Shown here piece by piece: positions 7,205 to 15,671 of a stretch of 64,000 bases of DNA. The notes below the pieces were generated by a model, which saw nothing but the letters and a program-made list of their open reading frames with translations, did not search any database and had not been told where the DNA came from. Origin of the DNA: an uncultured Gammaproteobacteria bacterium. Lineage in GTDB: Bacteria; Pseudomonadota; Gammaproteobacteria; HK1. Position numbers and translations under genes: made by a program. The stretch's first letter is position 1. Each line of letters opens with the position of its first letter. Location of the stretch: contig CAMYJH010000007.1 of the NCBI GenBank assembly GCA_947258715.1, forward strand, positions 1 through 64,000, written 5' to 3'.

Positions 7205-7888
7205 TCAGTCGCGGTGAGGGTAACGATGCCACAACTCGGGGCTGGCTGTAACGGGAGTCGAAGTGCTGGCCTTGACTTTATTGTGGCCTTTGCCGCGGCC
7301 AGTTCGATAATCGTGTCCGTGTTCAGAGAAGTCTTCTTCCAAATTGCGCAGAGCTTCGCTCAAATTATCGATCTGAACCTGCAGGTTAGCGACCTCCGCC
7401 GATGGATCGGTGCCGATCTCGACCATCATCTCCTGCCAGCTCAGTGCGGGCTGGTTGTTACGCCTTCCACCCGAGACCTGTTTATTAAAAGCTCTGGTGG
7501 GACGCTTCTCGGCACGGGCTCGCACGGCCAGAACAATGCTGTAAGTCCGGCCCGTTTCTACCAGACCGAAGAGGCTGATCGTCCCGCTACCCTCCAGGAT
7601 GTTGGCCGCCGCCAGGACACATTTGACGGCCATCGTGGCAGCCGCAATCTTGCTCGTGGGAATCGTGATACAGCCCCCAACTCCACCGTGCGTGGCACCG
7701 AGGAAATTCACCTCTTCGACAAGCCGATCATTGTCGTCCCGGTCGATCAACTGGATAAACATGTTGAGGTCTGCTGAACCAAAGAATTGGAGAGCCCCGT
7801 CGTTGAAAAGGCGACCGTTCCACTCGACTGGGACCGTAAGATGGATGGGGACGAAGCTTGGGCGGGCACCCACGGGAACGTTCGGCAC
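7205..7888 (-). CDS. Hypothetical protein, probably 5'-truncated
   Basis: 227 residues from a GTG at 7888. There is no signal peptide. The first half is beta-rich with GGVGGCITIP, the middle is helical, and residues about 160-190 form a short coiled coil (ANLQVQIDNLSEALRNLEE). The C-terminus is His/Lys/Arg-rich. In-frame protein-like sequence (FDFEFQ) continues upstream of the GTG to a stop near 7930, where integrase sequence begins on the other strand. The real gene may therefore have been cut by the recombination that left the scar. Family not recognised. Confidence 0.55.
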   Translation of the reverse strand: MPNVPVGARPSFVPIHLTVPVEWNGRLFNDGALQFFGSADLNMFIQLIDRDDNDRLVEEVNFLGATHGGVGGCITIPTSKIAAATMAVKCVLAAANILEGSGTISLFGLVETGRTYSIVLAVRARAEKRPTRAFNKQVSGGRRNNQPALSWQEMMVEIGTDPSAEVANLQVQIDNLSEALRNLEEDFSEHGHDYRTGRGKGHNKVKASTSTPVTASPELWHRYPHRD

Positions 7889-7920
7889 CTGGAATTCGAA
7901 ATCGAACCCGGCTGTGGCCC

Positions 7921-8040
7921 GAAAAGGTCACCCTAGACATTTACGGCCACATGTTCCCGGAATCCGGTGGAGACGTTGCGAAGCGGCTCGAAAGCGCCGT
8001 GTTCGGAAATGGTGGTAGCAAAACGGTAGCAACGTACTCC
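7921..8040 (+). pseudogene. C-terminal fragment of a phage-type tyrosine integrase
   Basis: The plus frame reads EKVTLDIYGHMFPESG, then GDVAKRLESAVFG and GGSKTVAT. This is the end of a phage integrase: the nucleophilic tyrosine in the DIYGH motif (TAC at 7942-7944) followed by the usual ERL/ALFG tail. Everything upstream, including the R-H-R part of the active site, is missing. It sits about 60 bases from the tRNA 3' end, the normal place for the integrase of a tRNA-targeting element. Confidence 0.8.
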
Positions 8041-8101
8041 GCAGTCGCTCACGTCGAGGACGACGACGATGCGGAAGTTGTTGCTTTGGTGGGGAAAAGG
8101 T

Positions 8102-8177
8102 TGGTGGCCAGGGGCGGAATCGAACCACCGACACGCGGATTTTCAGTCCACTGCTCTACCGACTGAGCTACCTGGCC
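8102..8177 (-). tRNA. tRNA-Phe (GAA)
   Basis: 76 bases on the minus strand fold as a complete cloverleaf: acceptor GGCCAGG/CCTGGCC, D-arm AGCTCAGTCGGTAGAGC, anticodon arm GTGGA-CTGAAAA-TCCGC with anticodon GAA, T-arm GTTCGATTCCG, and encoded CCA. Its 3' 45 bases are duplicated at 2272-2316 as an integration scar. Confidence 0.97.
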
Positions 8178-8296
8178 GGGAAGGAAGCCGCGCGTACCGC
8201 GCGAGGAGCGGAATTTAATCTAAGGCGTCGCTAAAAGTCCATGGCCGCCGGTAGTGTGCGTCGATAACAGCAGCGCGTGCCGGAAGCGTGCGCTTT

Positions 8297-8575
8297 TCAT
8301 TCTTCGGAGTCAGGAGACACGTAACCGGCGGGCTTCTCCGATCCTTCGCCGAATAGATAGTTTTCCATCTCGGTTTCCAGGAACTTGCGCGCTTCCGGGT
8401 CCATGGGGCTGATGCGGTTTTCGTTGATCAGCATTGTTTGGTGCGCTAACCACTGCTGCCACGCCTGCTTCGACACCTGCTCGAAGATGCGCTGGCCGAG
8501 GGCGCCGGGATACGGCGGGTAGTCGAGTCCCTCGGCCTCAGCCTTGAGCTTGACGCAGTTGACCGTGCGACTCAT
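8297..8575 (-). CDS. yggX: Fe(2+)-trafficking / oxidative protection protein YggX
   Basis: 92 residues, the normal family length, with the conserved start [10 protein letters not shown] (C7) and the GLDYPPYPG and [12 protein letters not shown] motifs. YggX family proteins are cytoplasmic and protect iron-sulfur enzymes from oxidants. The gene follows mutY by 15 bases on the same strand, the order found in E. coli and Pseudomonas, so the two are likely co-transcribed. MutY itself carries an Fe-S cluster. Confidence 0.95.
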   Translation of the reverse strand: MSRTVNCVKLKAEAEGLDYPPYPGALGQRIFEQVSKQAWQQWLAHQTMLINENRISPMDPEARKFLETEMENYLFGEGSEKPAGYVSPDSEE

Positions 8576-8590
8576 TCCAATTAAATACCG

Positions 8591-9664
8591 TTAACCGCCC
8601 GCGCGCGGCGGTAATTCACCGAGAATTCGGCCTACCGGAGCGGCGAGGCCCAGCCGATTCGACGAGGCGCCTTTATACCAAAGCACTGATCTCGCTTCCA
8701 TGATCCGATCGGCGTTCGCGTCTGCGTTGACGTCCAGCAGCACGGGCTCGATTTGGAGGCGAAAATGAGTGAAGCCATGTTGCCGCGGTTTGAGATAAGA
8801 CGCTCCGCTGGGCTTAAGACCGAAGCGCTCGGCGCAGGTGCGCGCCGGATCCGCTTCCACCGGGCACTCCGGAAATCCCCAAAGCCCGCCCCACACCCCG
8901 CTGGGCGGTCGGCGTTCCAGCAGCACCGCCTGGTCCTGGTCCCTGAGTATCAAAAAGCGCGTGCGCCGCAGCGGTCGCGGCTTTTTCGGCCGCGGCGCTG
9001 GAATCGCGTCAGTGGCCCGGTTGAGAAAAGCGCTGCATCCGCGGCGCAACGGGCACGCGCGACACCGCGGCTGCTGGCGCACGCAGACGGTGGCGCCCAA
9101 ATCCATGATAGCCTGAGTATACGCCGCCAGCCGCCGCTTTGGCGTGTGGGACTCGGCAAGCACCCAGAGTGCTTTTCCGGTCTCGCTTTCTCCCGCCCAG
9201 GTCTCGATGCCGTGATAGCGGCAAAGCACCCTTTTCACGTTGCCGTCGAGAATGGGGTGGCGCTTCCCTCGGCTCAAAGCCAGTATCGCGCCCGCGGTGG
9301 AGCGCCCGATCCCCGGCAGCGATTGCCACGCGTCGATGTCCGTCGGCAACTTGCCGCGGTGCTCAGTCACGACGCGCCGCGCGGCGGCGTGAAGATTGCG
9401 GGCGCGGGAGTAATAGCCGAGCCCGCTCCAAAGATGCAGCACCTCGTCTTGCTCAGCCGCCGCCAGCGCTTCGACGTCGGGAAAACGCGCCACGAAGCGC
9501 TCGAAGTAGGGGATCACCGTCCCCACCTGGGTCTGCTGCAGCATGATCTCCGAGACCCAGACGCGGTAGGGGGTTCGCATTTTCTGCCACGGCAGATGCT
9601 TTCGCCCGTTTTGGTCGAACCAGACCAACAGCGCGGCAGCGAAAGCATCGCAGGACTGAGTCAT
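8591..9664 (-). CDS. mutY: A/G-specific adenine DNA glycosylase MutY
   Basis: 357 residues. Removes adenine mispaired with 8-oxoguanine. The helix-hairpin-helix LPGIGRSTAG (about 116-125), catalytic E39 (in SEIMLQQT) and D140 (ILDGNVKR) are present, as are the four [4Fe-4S] cysteines C194, C201, C204 and C210. The C-terminal part (about 230-350) is the NUDIX-like domain that reads 8-oxoG. Its start overlaps the stop of the upstream AsmA-family gene by four bases (ATGA), so translation is probably coupled. Confidence 0.97.
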   Translation of the reverse strand: MTQSCDAFAAALLVWFDQNGRKHLPWQKMRTPYRVWVSEIMLQQTQVGTVIPYFERFVARFPDVEALAAAEQDEVLHLWSGLGYYSRARNLHAAARRVVTEHRGKLPTDIDAWQSLPGIGRSTAGAILALSRGKRHPILDGNVKRVLCRYHGIETWAGESETGKALWVLAESHTPKRRLAAYTQAIMDLGATVCVRQQPRCRACPLRRGCSAFLNRATDAIPAPRPKKPRPLRRTRFLILRDQDQAVLLERRPPSGVWGGLWGFPECPVEADPARTCAERFGLKPSGASYLKPRQHGFTHFRLQIEPVLLDVNADANADRIMEARSVLWYKGASSNRLGLAAPVGRILGELPPRAGG

Positions 9665-11574
9665 GTCGGCGGTAGCGTGAGCGAAGCCGAAGCCGCCATA
9701 CGCCCGCCCGGCGTCAATCGGGGCGATACCGATCCGGACTGCAGCTCGAGCCGGCCGCCCCGGCTTCTAGCCACCACCTCGACGTTGTCGATGATGACAT
9801 CGCCGACAATGACCGCGTCCAGCCGGAGGCGTCCATTCAGCTCCAGTGACGGCAAGGCTCCGAAGGACGCCAGCGCTGGGGACCCTTGCTCTGTTCCGGG
9901 GAACGTAAACGGCAGATAGCGTCCGCTGTCCAGGGCGTCGGCGCGAAGGTCAAAATTCAGCGCGCGAGATTCGCTCAACCCATCCGATACGTTGAGCGTG
10001 CCCGTGATGCGGGTGTCGTCCAGCTTAAGCGTCAGCGGTTCGAGGATCAGATCGGCACCGCTGCCGGTGACCATCGCGCTGGCGCTCAAGCGGGTGAGGG
10101 CTTTTGGGTCACCGGTCTCGGGTGCCGCTTGTCCCAGATGGTCTAGCAGCGCGCGCGGGTCGAAGCTGGGTAGCTGCAGCGACGCCGTATAGGTCGGCAC
10201 GTCACCGCTGACGTTCAGCTCGATCTTTCCCCGGGCGGTCACCGGACCCAACGTCAATTCCAGATCGTCGACTCGGTAGGCCGATGCCTCCGCCGGCGCG
10301 CGGCCGGAGCCGCTCAGCGTCAGGGCCAGCGGGTCACCGCGGGTTCCCGTCAGCCCTTCAACGCGCAGCGCCGTCATCAGCGGCCACTCCGGGGCGAATT
10401 CCAGATCGATCCGCCCGGCAACGCGAATTCCGTCCAGGGTCAAGGCCACGGGATCCAGCGTCAGGCCGCGGCGGTCGCCGGAAACGCGGGTCTCGAGCCG
10501 CGCCTCGTTCGGCCACCCGTCCGCAGCCGTGTCAGGCGGCGGCCCGCCGAGGCGGGCCAGGAGCTGGCGCGGATTGAAGCCCGCCAGTCGAATGTTTCCC
10601 TTAAGCGATGGATCCGTGCCCAACGCGCTAACGCCAAGCTCGCCCCGGATGTCCAGATCCAGGGCGGTGACGCTGAAGCGTTGCATAGTCGCCGTGCCGG
10701 CGGGCAGGTCGACCGCGGCTTTCGGCACCCGGATACGAACCGGGGCGTCGATGATGTCCGGAATCGTTGCCGCAATTTCCAAGCTCTCCAGCGACAGCAC
10801 CCGCGTCTTTGCGTCGTAGCCCGCGTTGCCTGTCGAACGAAGCTGAAACCCGCGCCTAAAAGTTCCGGGCCCCGCAAGCGTCAGCTCCGCGCCAAGTAAG
10901 GTAAGGCGGTAAAGCCGCAGCGCCTGATCCAGCGACAGCTCGGCTTCGACGGAGGCTTGGCCTTGCCCGCTGTGCGCCGAGTGGCTGAATTGAAACCGTG
11001 CCGCGACGGAGGCGCTCCGACCCGCCGAGAACGGGCCGCTGCGAAAATTCAGATCCGTGATCGAAAATGTCTCGCCGCTGGTCTGATCTTGGTAACTCAG
11101 CTCCGCGTTGGCGAGAGTCAATCCGCCGAACGCCAGCACAGCGGGCGGCGGGCCCCCGGCGCCGTCCCTCGGCGCCAGCAAAGGGTCATAGTTATGCCGG
11201 CCTGGGGCGGCGCGAACCAGGCGCACTTTGAGGCCTTCCACCGCCACCAGGTCCGGGACCACCGCTCCAGCAAGCAGGGAACCGAGGTTCACCCGCAGCG
11301 CGAGGGCCTCGAATTCGGCCAGGTTGCCGGCACCGAATCCCGGCGGATTGCGCAAAGCGGCCCGGCCGACTTCGACACCTAAACGCGGGAACAGCGACAG
11401 CGACACGCCACCGGCAAGGGACAAGGCGAGACCTGTCTCTTTCTCGACCCAGCTCTCGATCTCCGACTTATAGGCGTTGGCGTCGAACAGCCAGGTGAGG
11501 GCGAGAACCAGCGCCAGCGCCAGCGCGGCGATGCCCGCGGCAACGGCTATCAGCCATTTGAATATCGGATTCAA
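9661..11574 (-). CDS. AsmA-family envelope protein
   Basis: 637 residues, starting with a single membrane anchor (about 7-29, LIAVAAGIAALALALVLALTWL) followed by the AsmA N-terminal signature (FDANAYKSEIESWVEKETG). A long periplasmic beta-groove region fills the rest. AsmA-like proteins are thought to bridge inner and outer membranes and move phospholipids. The asmA-mutY-yggX order matches Pseudomonas. A second AsmA-like gene lies at 61204. Confidence 0.88.
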   Translation of the reverse strand: MNPIFKWLIAVAAGIAALALALVLALTWLFDANAYKSEIESWVEKETGLALSLAGGVSLSLFPRLGVEVGRAALRNPPGFGAGNLAEFEALALRVNLGSLLAGAVVPDLVAVEGLKVRLVRAAPGRHNYDPLLAPRDGAGGPPPAVLAFGGLTLANAELSYQDQTSGETFSITDLNFRSGPFSAGRSASVAARFQFSHSAHSGQGQASVEAELSLDQALRLYRLTLLGAELTLAGPGTFRRGFQLRSTGNAGYDAKTRVLSLESLEIAATIPDIIDAPVRIRVPKAAVDLPAGTATMQRFSVTALDLDIRGELGVSALGTDPSLKGNIRLAGFNPRQLLARLGGPPPDTAADGWPNEARLETRVSGDRRGLTLDPVALTLDGIRVAGRIDLEFAPEWPLMTALRVEGLTGTRGDPLALTLSGSGRAPAEASAYRVDDLELTLGPVTARGKIELNVSGDVPTYTASLQLPSFDPRALLDHLGQAAPETGDPKALTRLSASAMVTGSGADLILEPLTLKLDDTRITGTLNVSDGLSESRALNFDLRADALDSGRYLPFTFPGTEQGSPALASFGALPSLELNGRLRLDAVIVGDVIIDNVEVVARSRGGRLELQSGSVSPRLTPGGRMAASASLTLPPT

Positions 11575-11638
11575 CGCAAACCGTCGCTGAGCCGCAGCGT
11601 CACCGCCGGCAGCGACCTTCGCTGCTCGCCGTGTTCGA

Positions 11639-13033
11639 TCATCCGCCCAATCTGGCGCGGGCTCTTTTGATCGCGGCCCTGACTTGAGACGGGGCGGTGC
11701 CGCCGAAGTGATCTCGGGCTGCCACCGCGCCTTCCAGCGTTAGCACCGGATAGACATCTTTTTCGATCCGGTTGCAAAAGGATTTGAGCTGATCCAGTGA
11801 CAAGTCCGCCAGGTCACAACGCGCTTCGACCGCCAGCTTCACCGCACGGCCGACGACGTCGTGGGCGTCGCGGAACGGGATCCCTTTTCGCACCAGATAG
11901 TCGGCAAGATCCGTGGCGGTGGCGTAACCCTTGAGCGCTGCGGCGCGCATGGCCGCGCGATCCACGGATATGGCGGGCAGCATGCCCGCGTACACGCGCA
12001 GGCAGTCCTTCACCGTATCCACGGCGTCGAACAACGGCAGCTTGTCCTCCTGGTTGTCACGGTTATAGGCGAGCGGCTGCGCCTTCATCAACACCAGCAG
12101 GCTCAGCAGGTGGCCGTAGACGCGGCCGCTCTTGCCGCGCACGAGCTCAGGCACGTCGGGGTTTTTTTTCTGCGGCATGATCGACGACCCGGTGCAGTAG
12201 GCGTCGCTCAGCGCGATCAACTGGAACTGCGCCGAGCTCCACAGGATCAGCTCTTCGGAGATGCGCGACAGATGCATCATCAGCATCGCCAGGGCGCTCA
12301 AAAGCTCGATTAGAAAGTCCCGGTCGCTGACCGCGTCGATAGAGTTTTCGCACGCCGCGTCGAAGCCCAGCGTTTTTGCGGTGAAATCGCGGTCGACGGG
12401 GAATCCGGTGCCGGCAAGTGCGGCCGCCCCCAGCGGCGATTGATTCATGCGCATTCGGCAGTCGGCCAGCCGGCCGCTGTCCCGGTCCAGCATTTCGAAC
12501 CAAGCCATCAAGTGGTGCCCAAAGGTCACCGGCTGCGCCGTTTGCAGGTGGGTGAGTCCTGGCATGATGGTGTCTGCTTCCTGCTCCGCCTTGTCCAGGA
12601 TGGTGGACTTGAGCACCCGGATCATTCCTTCGATGACATCGATCTCGTCGCGCACCAGCAGGCGGACATCGGTGGCCACCTGATCGTTGCGGGAGCGGGC
12701 GGTATGGAGCTTCTTTCCCACCTCGCCGATGCGCCGGCTAAGGGCCGCCTCGATATTCATGTGCACGTCTTCGAGCGCTTCCGACCAGACGAAAGTTCCG
12801 GCTTCAATCTCTGCGCCGATGGCCTCGAGCCCGGACACGATGGCGTCGCGCTCGGCTTTCGTCAGCACGCCGGTCTTCGCCAGCATCCTGGCGTGGGCGA
12901 TGGAGCCGCGGATGTCGTACCGGGCCAGGCGCTGATCGAAATCCACCGAAGCGGTGAAACGTTCCACCATGGCGTCGGTAGACTCGGCGAAGCGCCCGGA
13001 CCAGGGCTTTGAAGGAGCGTCGGATTGGTTCAT
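11639..13033 (-). CDS. argH: Argininosuccinate lyase
   Basis: 464 residues. Last step of arginine synthesis: argininosuccinate to arginine and fumarate. Shows the WSGRF start, [13 protein letters not shown], the [10 protein letters not shown] loop and the fumarase/aspartase signature [12 protein letters not shown] with the catalytic serine. It is divergent from algZ with 97 bases between the two starts, as in Pseudomonas. Confidence 0.97.
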   Translation of the reverse strand: MNQSDAPSKPWSGRFAESTDAMVERFTASVDFDQRLARYDIRGSIAHARMLAKTGVLTKAERDAIVSGLEAIGAEIEAGTFVWSEALEDVHMNIEAALSRRIGEVGKKLHTARSRNDQVATDVRLLVRDEIDVIEGMIRVLKSTILDKAEQEADTIMPGLTHLQTAQPVTFGHHLMAWFEMLDRDSGRLADCRMRMNQSPLGAAALAGTGFPVDRDFTAKTLGFDAACENSIDAVSDRDFLIELLSALAMLMMHLSRISEELILWSSAQFQLIALSDAYCTGSSIMPQKKNPDVPELVRGKSGRVYGHLLSLLVLMKAQPLAYNRDNQEDKLPLFDAVDTVKDCLRVYAGMLPAISVDRAAMRAAALKGYATATDLADYLVRKGIPFRDAHDVVGRAVKLAVEARCDLADLSLDQLKSFCNRIEKDVYPVLTLEGAVAARDHFGGTAPSQVRAAIKRARARLGG

Positions 13034-13071
13034 ATCGAGGGTCCAGGCATGCTTTCAAGGCGGGCGGCGCC

Positions 13072-13100
13072 CGGTTCGGCGCCTGGAGTATATCTATAAT
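13072..13100 (+). promoter_or_regulatory. Candidate algZ promoter
   Basis: A consensus TATAAT lies at 13095-13100, 31 bases before the algZ ATG. The -35 position (about 13072-13077, CGGTTC) is poor, so an activator may be needed. Confidence 0.45.
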
Positions 13101-13130
13101 GAGTTTCGAGTTGGACACGATACTCGAAAC

Positions 13131-14276
13131 ATGAACAGGCCGAAGCCGGCGTCCACGGAAGACACGCTGTTTCTACCCGATTTCTGCGCTCTGCGCATGG
13201 TGCTCGCCGTCGTGCTGGTGGGGCAGCTGCTGGCATTCGTGGTGGTGCTGGCGCCCACGAGACTGAGCGCCGACAGCTGGCGGGACATGGCCTACAGCTC
13301 GCTTTTCATCCAGTGGGTGGGGTTGAGCAGCGCGGTCGTTTTGTGTTTCAGCCGCCGCTGGCTCAAGCGCGTCAGCAACGCCCAGGCGGGCTTTTTCAGC
13401 TATTCCATCGTCTTGCTGGTGACGCTGGTTCTGAGCGAAATCGGTTTCTGGCTGGTTGTCGACGGCATCGTTCCCGTCGCGGCATCCAGCTTCAGCGTGC
13501 CTTCCTACGACCAGAGCAACGCGCCGGCGATGGTCACCTTCGTCAAAACGCCCCAGCATCTCGAGCTGTTGCTCCGAAACTTAGGCATCAGCGCCATCGT
13601 GAGCGCGGTGGCGTTGCGCTACTTCTACGTTCAGCATCAGTGGAAGACGAATCTCGAATCGGAGCATCGAGCGCGCATCCAGGCGCTGCAATCACGCATC
13701 CGGCCGCACTTCCTGTTCAACAGCATGAACACCATCGCCGCACTCACGCGCAGCGATCCGGCGCTGGCTGAAGAGGTGACTGAAGATCTGGCGGAGCTTT
13801 TCCGAGTGAGCCTGGGCGATGCAAGCGTGCCGGTGTCTCTGGCTCGCGAACTGGAGTTGTGCCGCCAGTATCTGCACATCGAGAAGCAGCGCTTGGGGGA
13901 CCGCATCTCCGATCGATGGGCGATCGAGGACCTGCCCTCGGCCGCGCTTATCCCCGGGCTGTCGTTACAGCCGCTGGTGGAGAACGCCGTCTACCACGGT
14001 ATCGAGCCTGCCACCGGCGGCGGCGTGATCGAGATCTCGGGCGGTGAGGAAAAGGCGCGGGTTTGGATTCGAATCGCCAATTCGAGACCAGGAGACAACG
14101 GGCATAACTCGAGACCCGGGGGCAACCAGATGGCGCAGGAAAATGTCGGTCAGCGGATGCGCGCATTCTTTGGTGACGGCGCTGAGATTCAGGTGCAAGA
14201 AGGCGCCTCGGAGTACGCGGTGGAGCTGCGCTTTCCTTTGATCACCGACTACCAAGCGGGAGCGAGTACCGGTTGA
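13131..14276 (+). CDS. algZ: LytS-type sensor histidine kinase AlgZ/FimS
   Basis: 381 residues from ATG 13131 (an in-frame ATG at 12954 lies inside argH and is rejected). Four predicted membrane helices (about 23-41, 56-74, 88-110, 150-165) precede a His_kinase domain with the phospho-acceptor region RIRPHFLFNSMN (H193) and an ATPase domain with N-box LVENAVYHGIE. In Pseudomonas FimS/AlgZ acts with AlgR on twitching and alginate genes. The next gene starts inside its stop codon. The position just before a pil-chp-like cluster is notable. Confidence 0.92.
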   Translation: MNRPKPASTEDTLFLPDFCALRMVLAVVLVGQLLAFVVVLAPTRLSADSWRDMAYSSLFIQWVGLSSAVVLCFSRRWLKRVSNAQAGFFSYSIVLLVTLVLSEIGFWLVVDGIVPVAASSFSVPSYDQSNAPAMVTFVKTPQHLELLLRNLGISAIVSAVALRYFYVQHQWKTNLESEHRARIQALQSRIRPHFLFNSMNTIAALTRSDPALAEEVTEDLAELFRVSLGDASVPVSLARELELCRQYLHIEKQRLGDRISDRWAIEDLPSAALIPGLSLQPLVENAVYHGIEPATGGGVIEISGGEEKARVWIRIANSRPGDNGHNSRPGGNQMAQENVGQRMRAFFGDGAEIQVQEGASEYAVELRFPLITDYQAGASTG

Positions 14277-15013
14277 AGGTCCTGATCGTCGATGACGAGC
14301 CGCTCGCCCGCGCCCGCCTTGCTCGACTGGTGACGGAGCTCGAGGACGACATCGAGCCGGAGGAGGCGGGCAACGGCCCCGAGGCGCTGCAACGGGCGCA
14401 GGAAGACGCCGTCGACGTAGTGCTGCTGGACATCCGCATGCCGGGCATGGACGGAATTGAGGTTGCGAGACATCTCAAGCATCTGGCGCGTTCGCCGGCG
14501 GTCATATTCACAACCGCCTACGACAGCCACGCCTTGCAGGCTTTTGAAGCGAGCGCCGTCGACTATCTGCTGAAACCGATTCGCAGAGGTCGATTGAAGG
14601 AGGCGCTGGAGCGGGCGCGTACCCTGTCCGGGCGGCAGATCGATTCCCTGGAGGTTGCCGATCCCGGGGCCGGCAAGGCGCGTACCCACGTGAGCGCGAG
14701 TCTGAAAGGGGATTTGAAGCTGGTGCCGGTGGATGATGTGCGCTTCTTTCGCGCCGAGCACAAGTACGTGGTCGCGCGCCACGGTCACGGCGAACTGGTT
14801 CTGGACGAGGCCTTGAGTGCGCTGGAGCACGAGTTCAAGCAAGACTTCATGCGCGTCCACCGCAACGCGCTGGTGGCGCTCGCTCACGTGCGCGCTTTGG
14901 AAAAGACCGAGGGCGGCGGTTATCGGCTTCGCTTCGGCGGCATCGAAGATGCGGTGGAGGTCAGTCGGCGCTGCCTTCCCGATGTGCGCCGGGCGCTGAA
15001 GAGAAATGATTGA
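14273..15013 (+). CDS. algR: LytTR response regulator AlgR
   Basis: 246 residues. The receiver domain has DDE at the start and phospho-acceptor D53 in LLDIRMPG, with KPI at about 105. The LytTR DNA-binding domain fills about 138-240 (DVRFFRAEHKYVVA and FMRVHRNALVAL). The start is a TTG at 14273-14275 overlapping the algZ TGA (TTGA), with GGGAG ten bases upstream, so the two proteins are translationally coupled. hemC, which usually follows in Pseudomonas, is absent; the chemosensory cluster begins 190 bases later. Confidence 0.92.
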   Translation: MKVLIVDDEPLARARLARLVTELEDDIEPEEAGNGPEALQRAQEDAVDVVLLDIRMPGMDGIEVARHLKHLARSPAVIFTTAYDSHALQAFEASAVDYLLKPIRRGRLKEALERARTLSGRQIDSLEVADPGAGKARTHVSASLKGDLKLVPVDDVRFFRAEHKYVVARHGHGELVLDEALSALEHEFKQDFMRVHRNALVALAHVRALEKTEGGGYRLRFGGIEDAVEVSRRCLPDVRRALKRND

Positions 15014-15203
15014 GTCAGATTATTTTGATCTTGAGAGTAGACCGCATACAAATCCCTCAAGCCTTTGTAATTCAGGCATTTCATCTTGTGCATGGTTGTT
15101 GGGCATAGTCTAGTATTGCAACAGACGTTTCACCCATTGGCGCGCCGGCAACCCTGGCAAGGTCTCGTTTGGCCGGTCGCGGCGAAGGCAGATCAGCATT
15201 TCG

Positions 15204-15671
15204 GTGAACTCAGAGCGCGAGCAGATTAAGGCATCGACGGCGATTGGACCTCGGCCCGACGCGGATCGAACGCCCCGGGCGCTGCAGGTGCGTAACCGTG
15301 ACCAAATTCGGACGGTGCCTTTGCGGGAGCTGGACGCGCTGATCGAGTGTCCTCCCATTACATCGGTACCTGCCGCACCCGAGTGGTTACTGGGCGTTGC
15401 CGCTTACGACGGCGCGCTGCTGTCGGTGATCGATTTGGCCGCAGCTTGCGGCGACGGAGGATCCGCGGCCCGCGAACCCGGGGAACGATTGCTGCTGGTG
15501 GAGACGGGCGTTCATCGGGTCGCGTTCTCCGTAGACGAAATCCTGTCCCAGGCTGCGGACTCGCCGCCGAACGATGGCTCAGTGATCGCCCTTCGGCTGC
15601 TTGCGGCACAGCTCCTCGGTGCTGCGCCCACCGTTAGTCACGGCGTGAGCGTCGAGACGACAGCTCCGTGA
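15204..15671 (+). CDS. CheW-like adaptor (PilI position)
   Basis: 155 residues from a GTG; no strong alternative start is seen. One CheW domain (about 35-145): QIRTVPLRELDALIECP, then LLGVAAYDGALLSVIDL and LLLVETGVHRVAFSVDEI. CheW proteins join receptors to CheA. It is shorter and more divergent than typical PilI. The receptor gene starts inside its stop codon (GTGA). Order CheW-receptor-CheA-rsmE-bioA matches pilI-pilJ-chpA-rsmE-bioA of P. aeruginosa, so it is probably the PilI equivalent. Confidence 0.75.
   Translation: MNSEREQIKASTAIGPRPDADRTPRALQVRNRDQIRTVPLRELDALIECPPITSVPAAPEWLLGVAAYDGALLSVIDLAAACGDGGSAAREPGERLLLVETGVHRVAFSVDEILSQAADSPPNDGSVIALRLLAAQLLGAAPTVSHGVSVETTAP

Larger units (their letters stand above)
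2272..8146. mobile_element. Relict tRNA-Phe-integrated genomic island
   Basis: A 45-bp direct repeat bounds 5.9 kb between the distal copy and the intact tRNA-Phe. The interior holds a C-terminal tyrosine-recombinase scar next to the tRNA, four hypothetical genes (two encoding secreted repeat proteins), their terminators and an internal inverted repeat. None has an obvious core homologue. The integrase is reduced to about 40 codons, so the element can no longer excise by itself. Boundaries are seen directly; origin as a phage or integrative element is inferred from the att and integrase traces. Confidence 0.8.

Noticed and set aside
12954..13130. N-terminal extension of AlgZ from an upstream ATG
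   Set aside because: It would lie inside argH on the other strand and precede the promoter-like TATAAT; ATG 13131 gives a normal AlgZ start.
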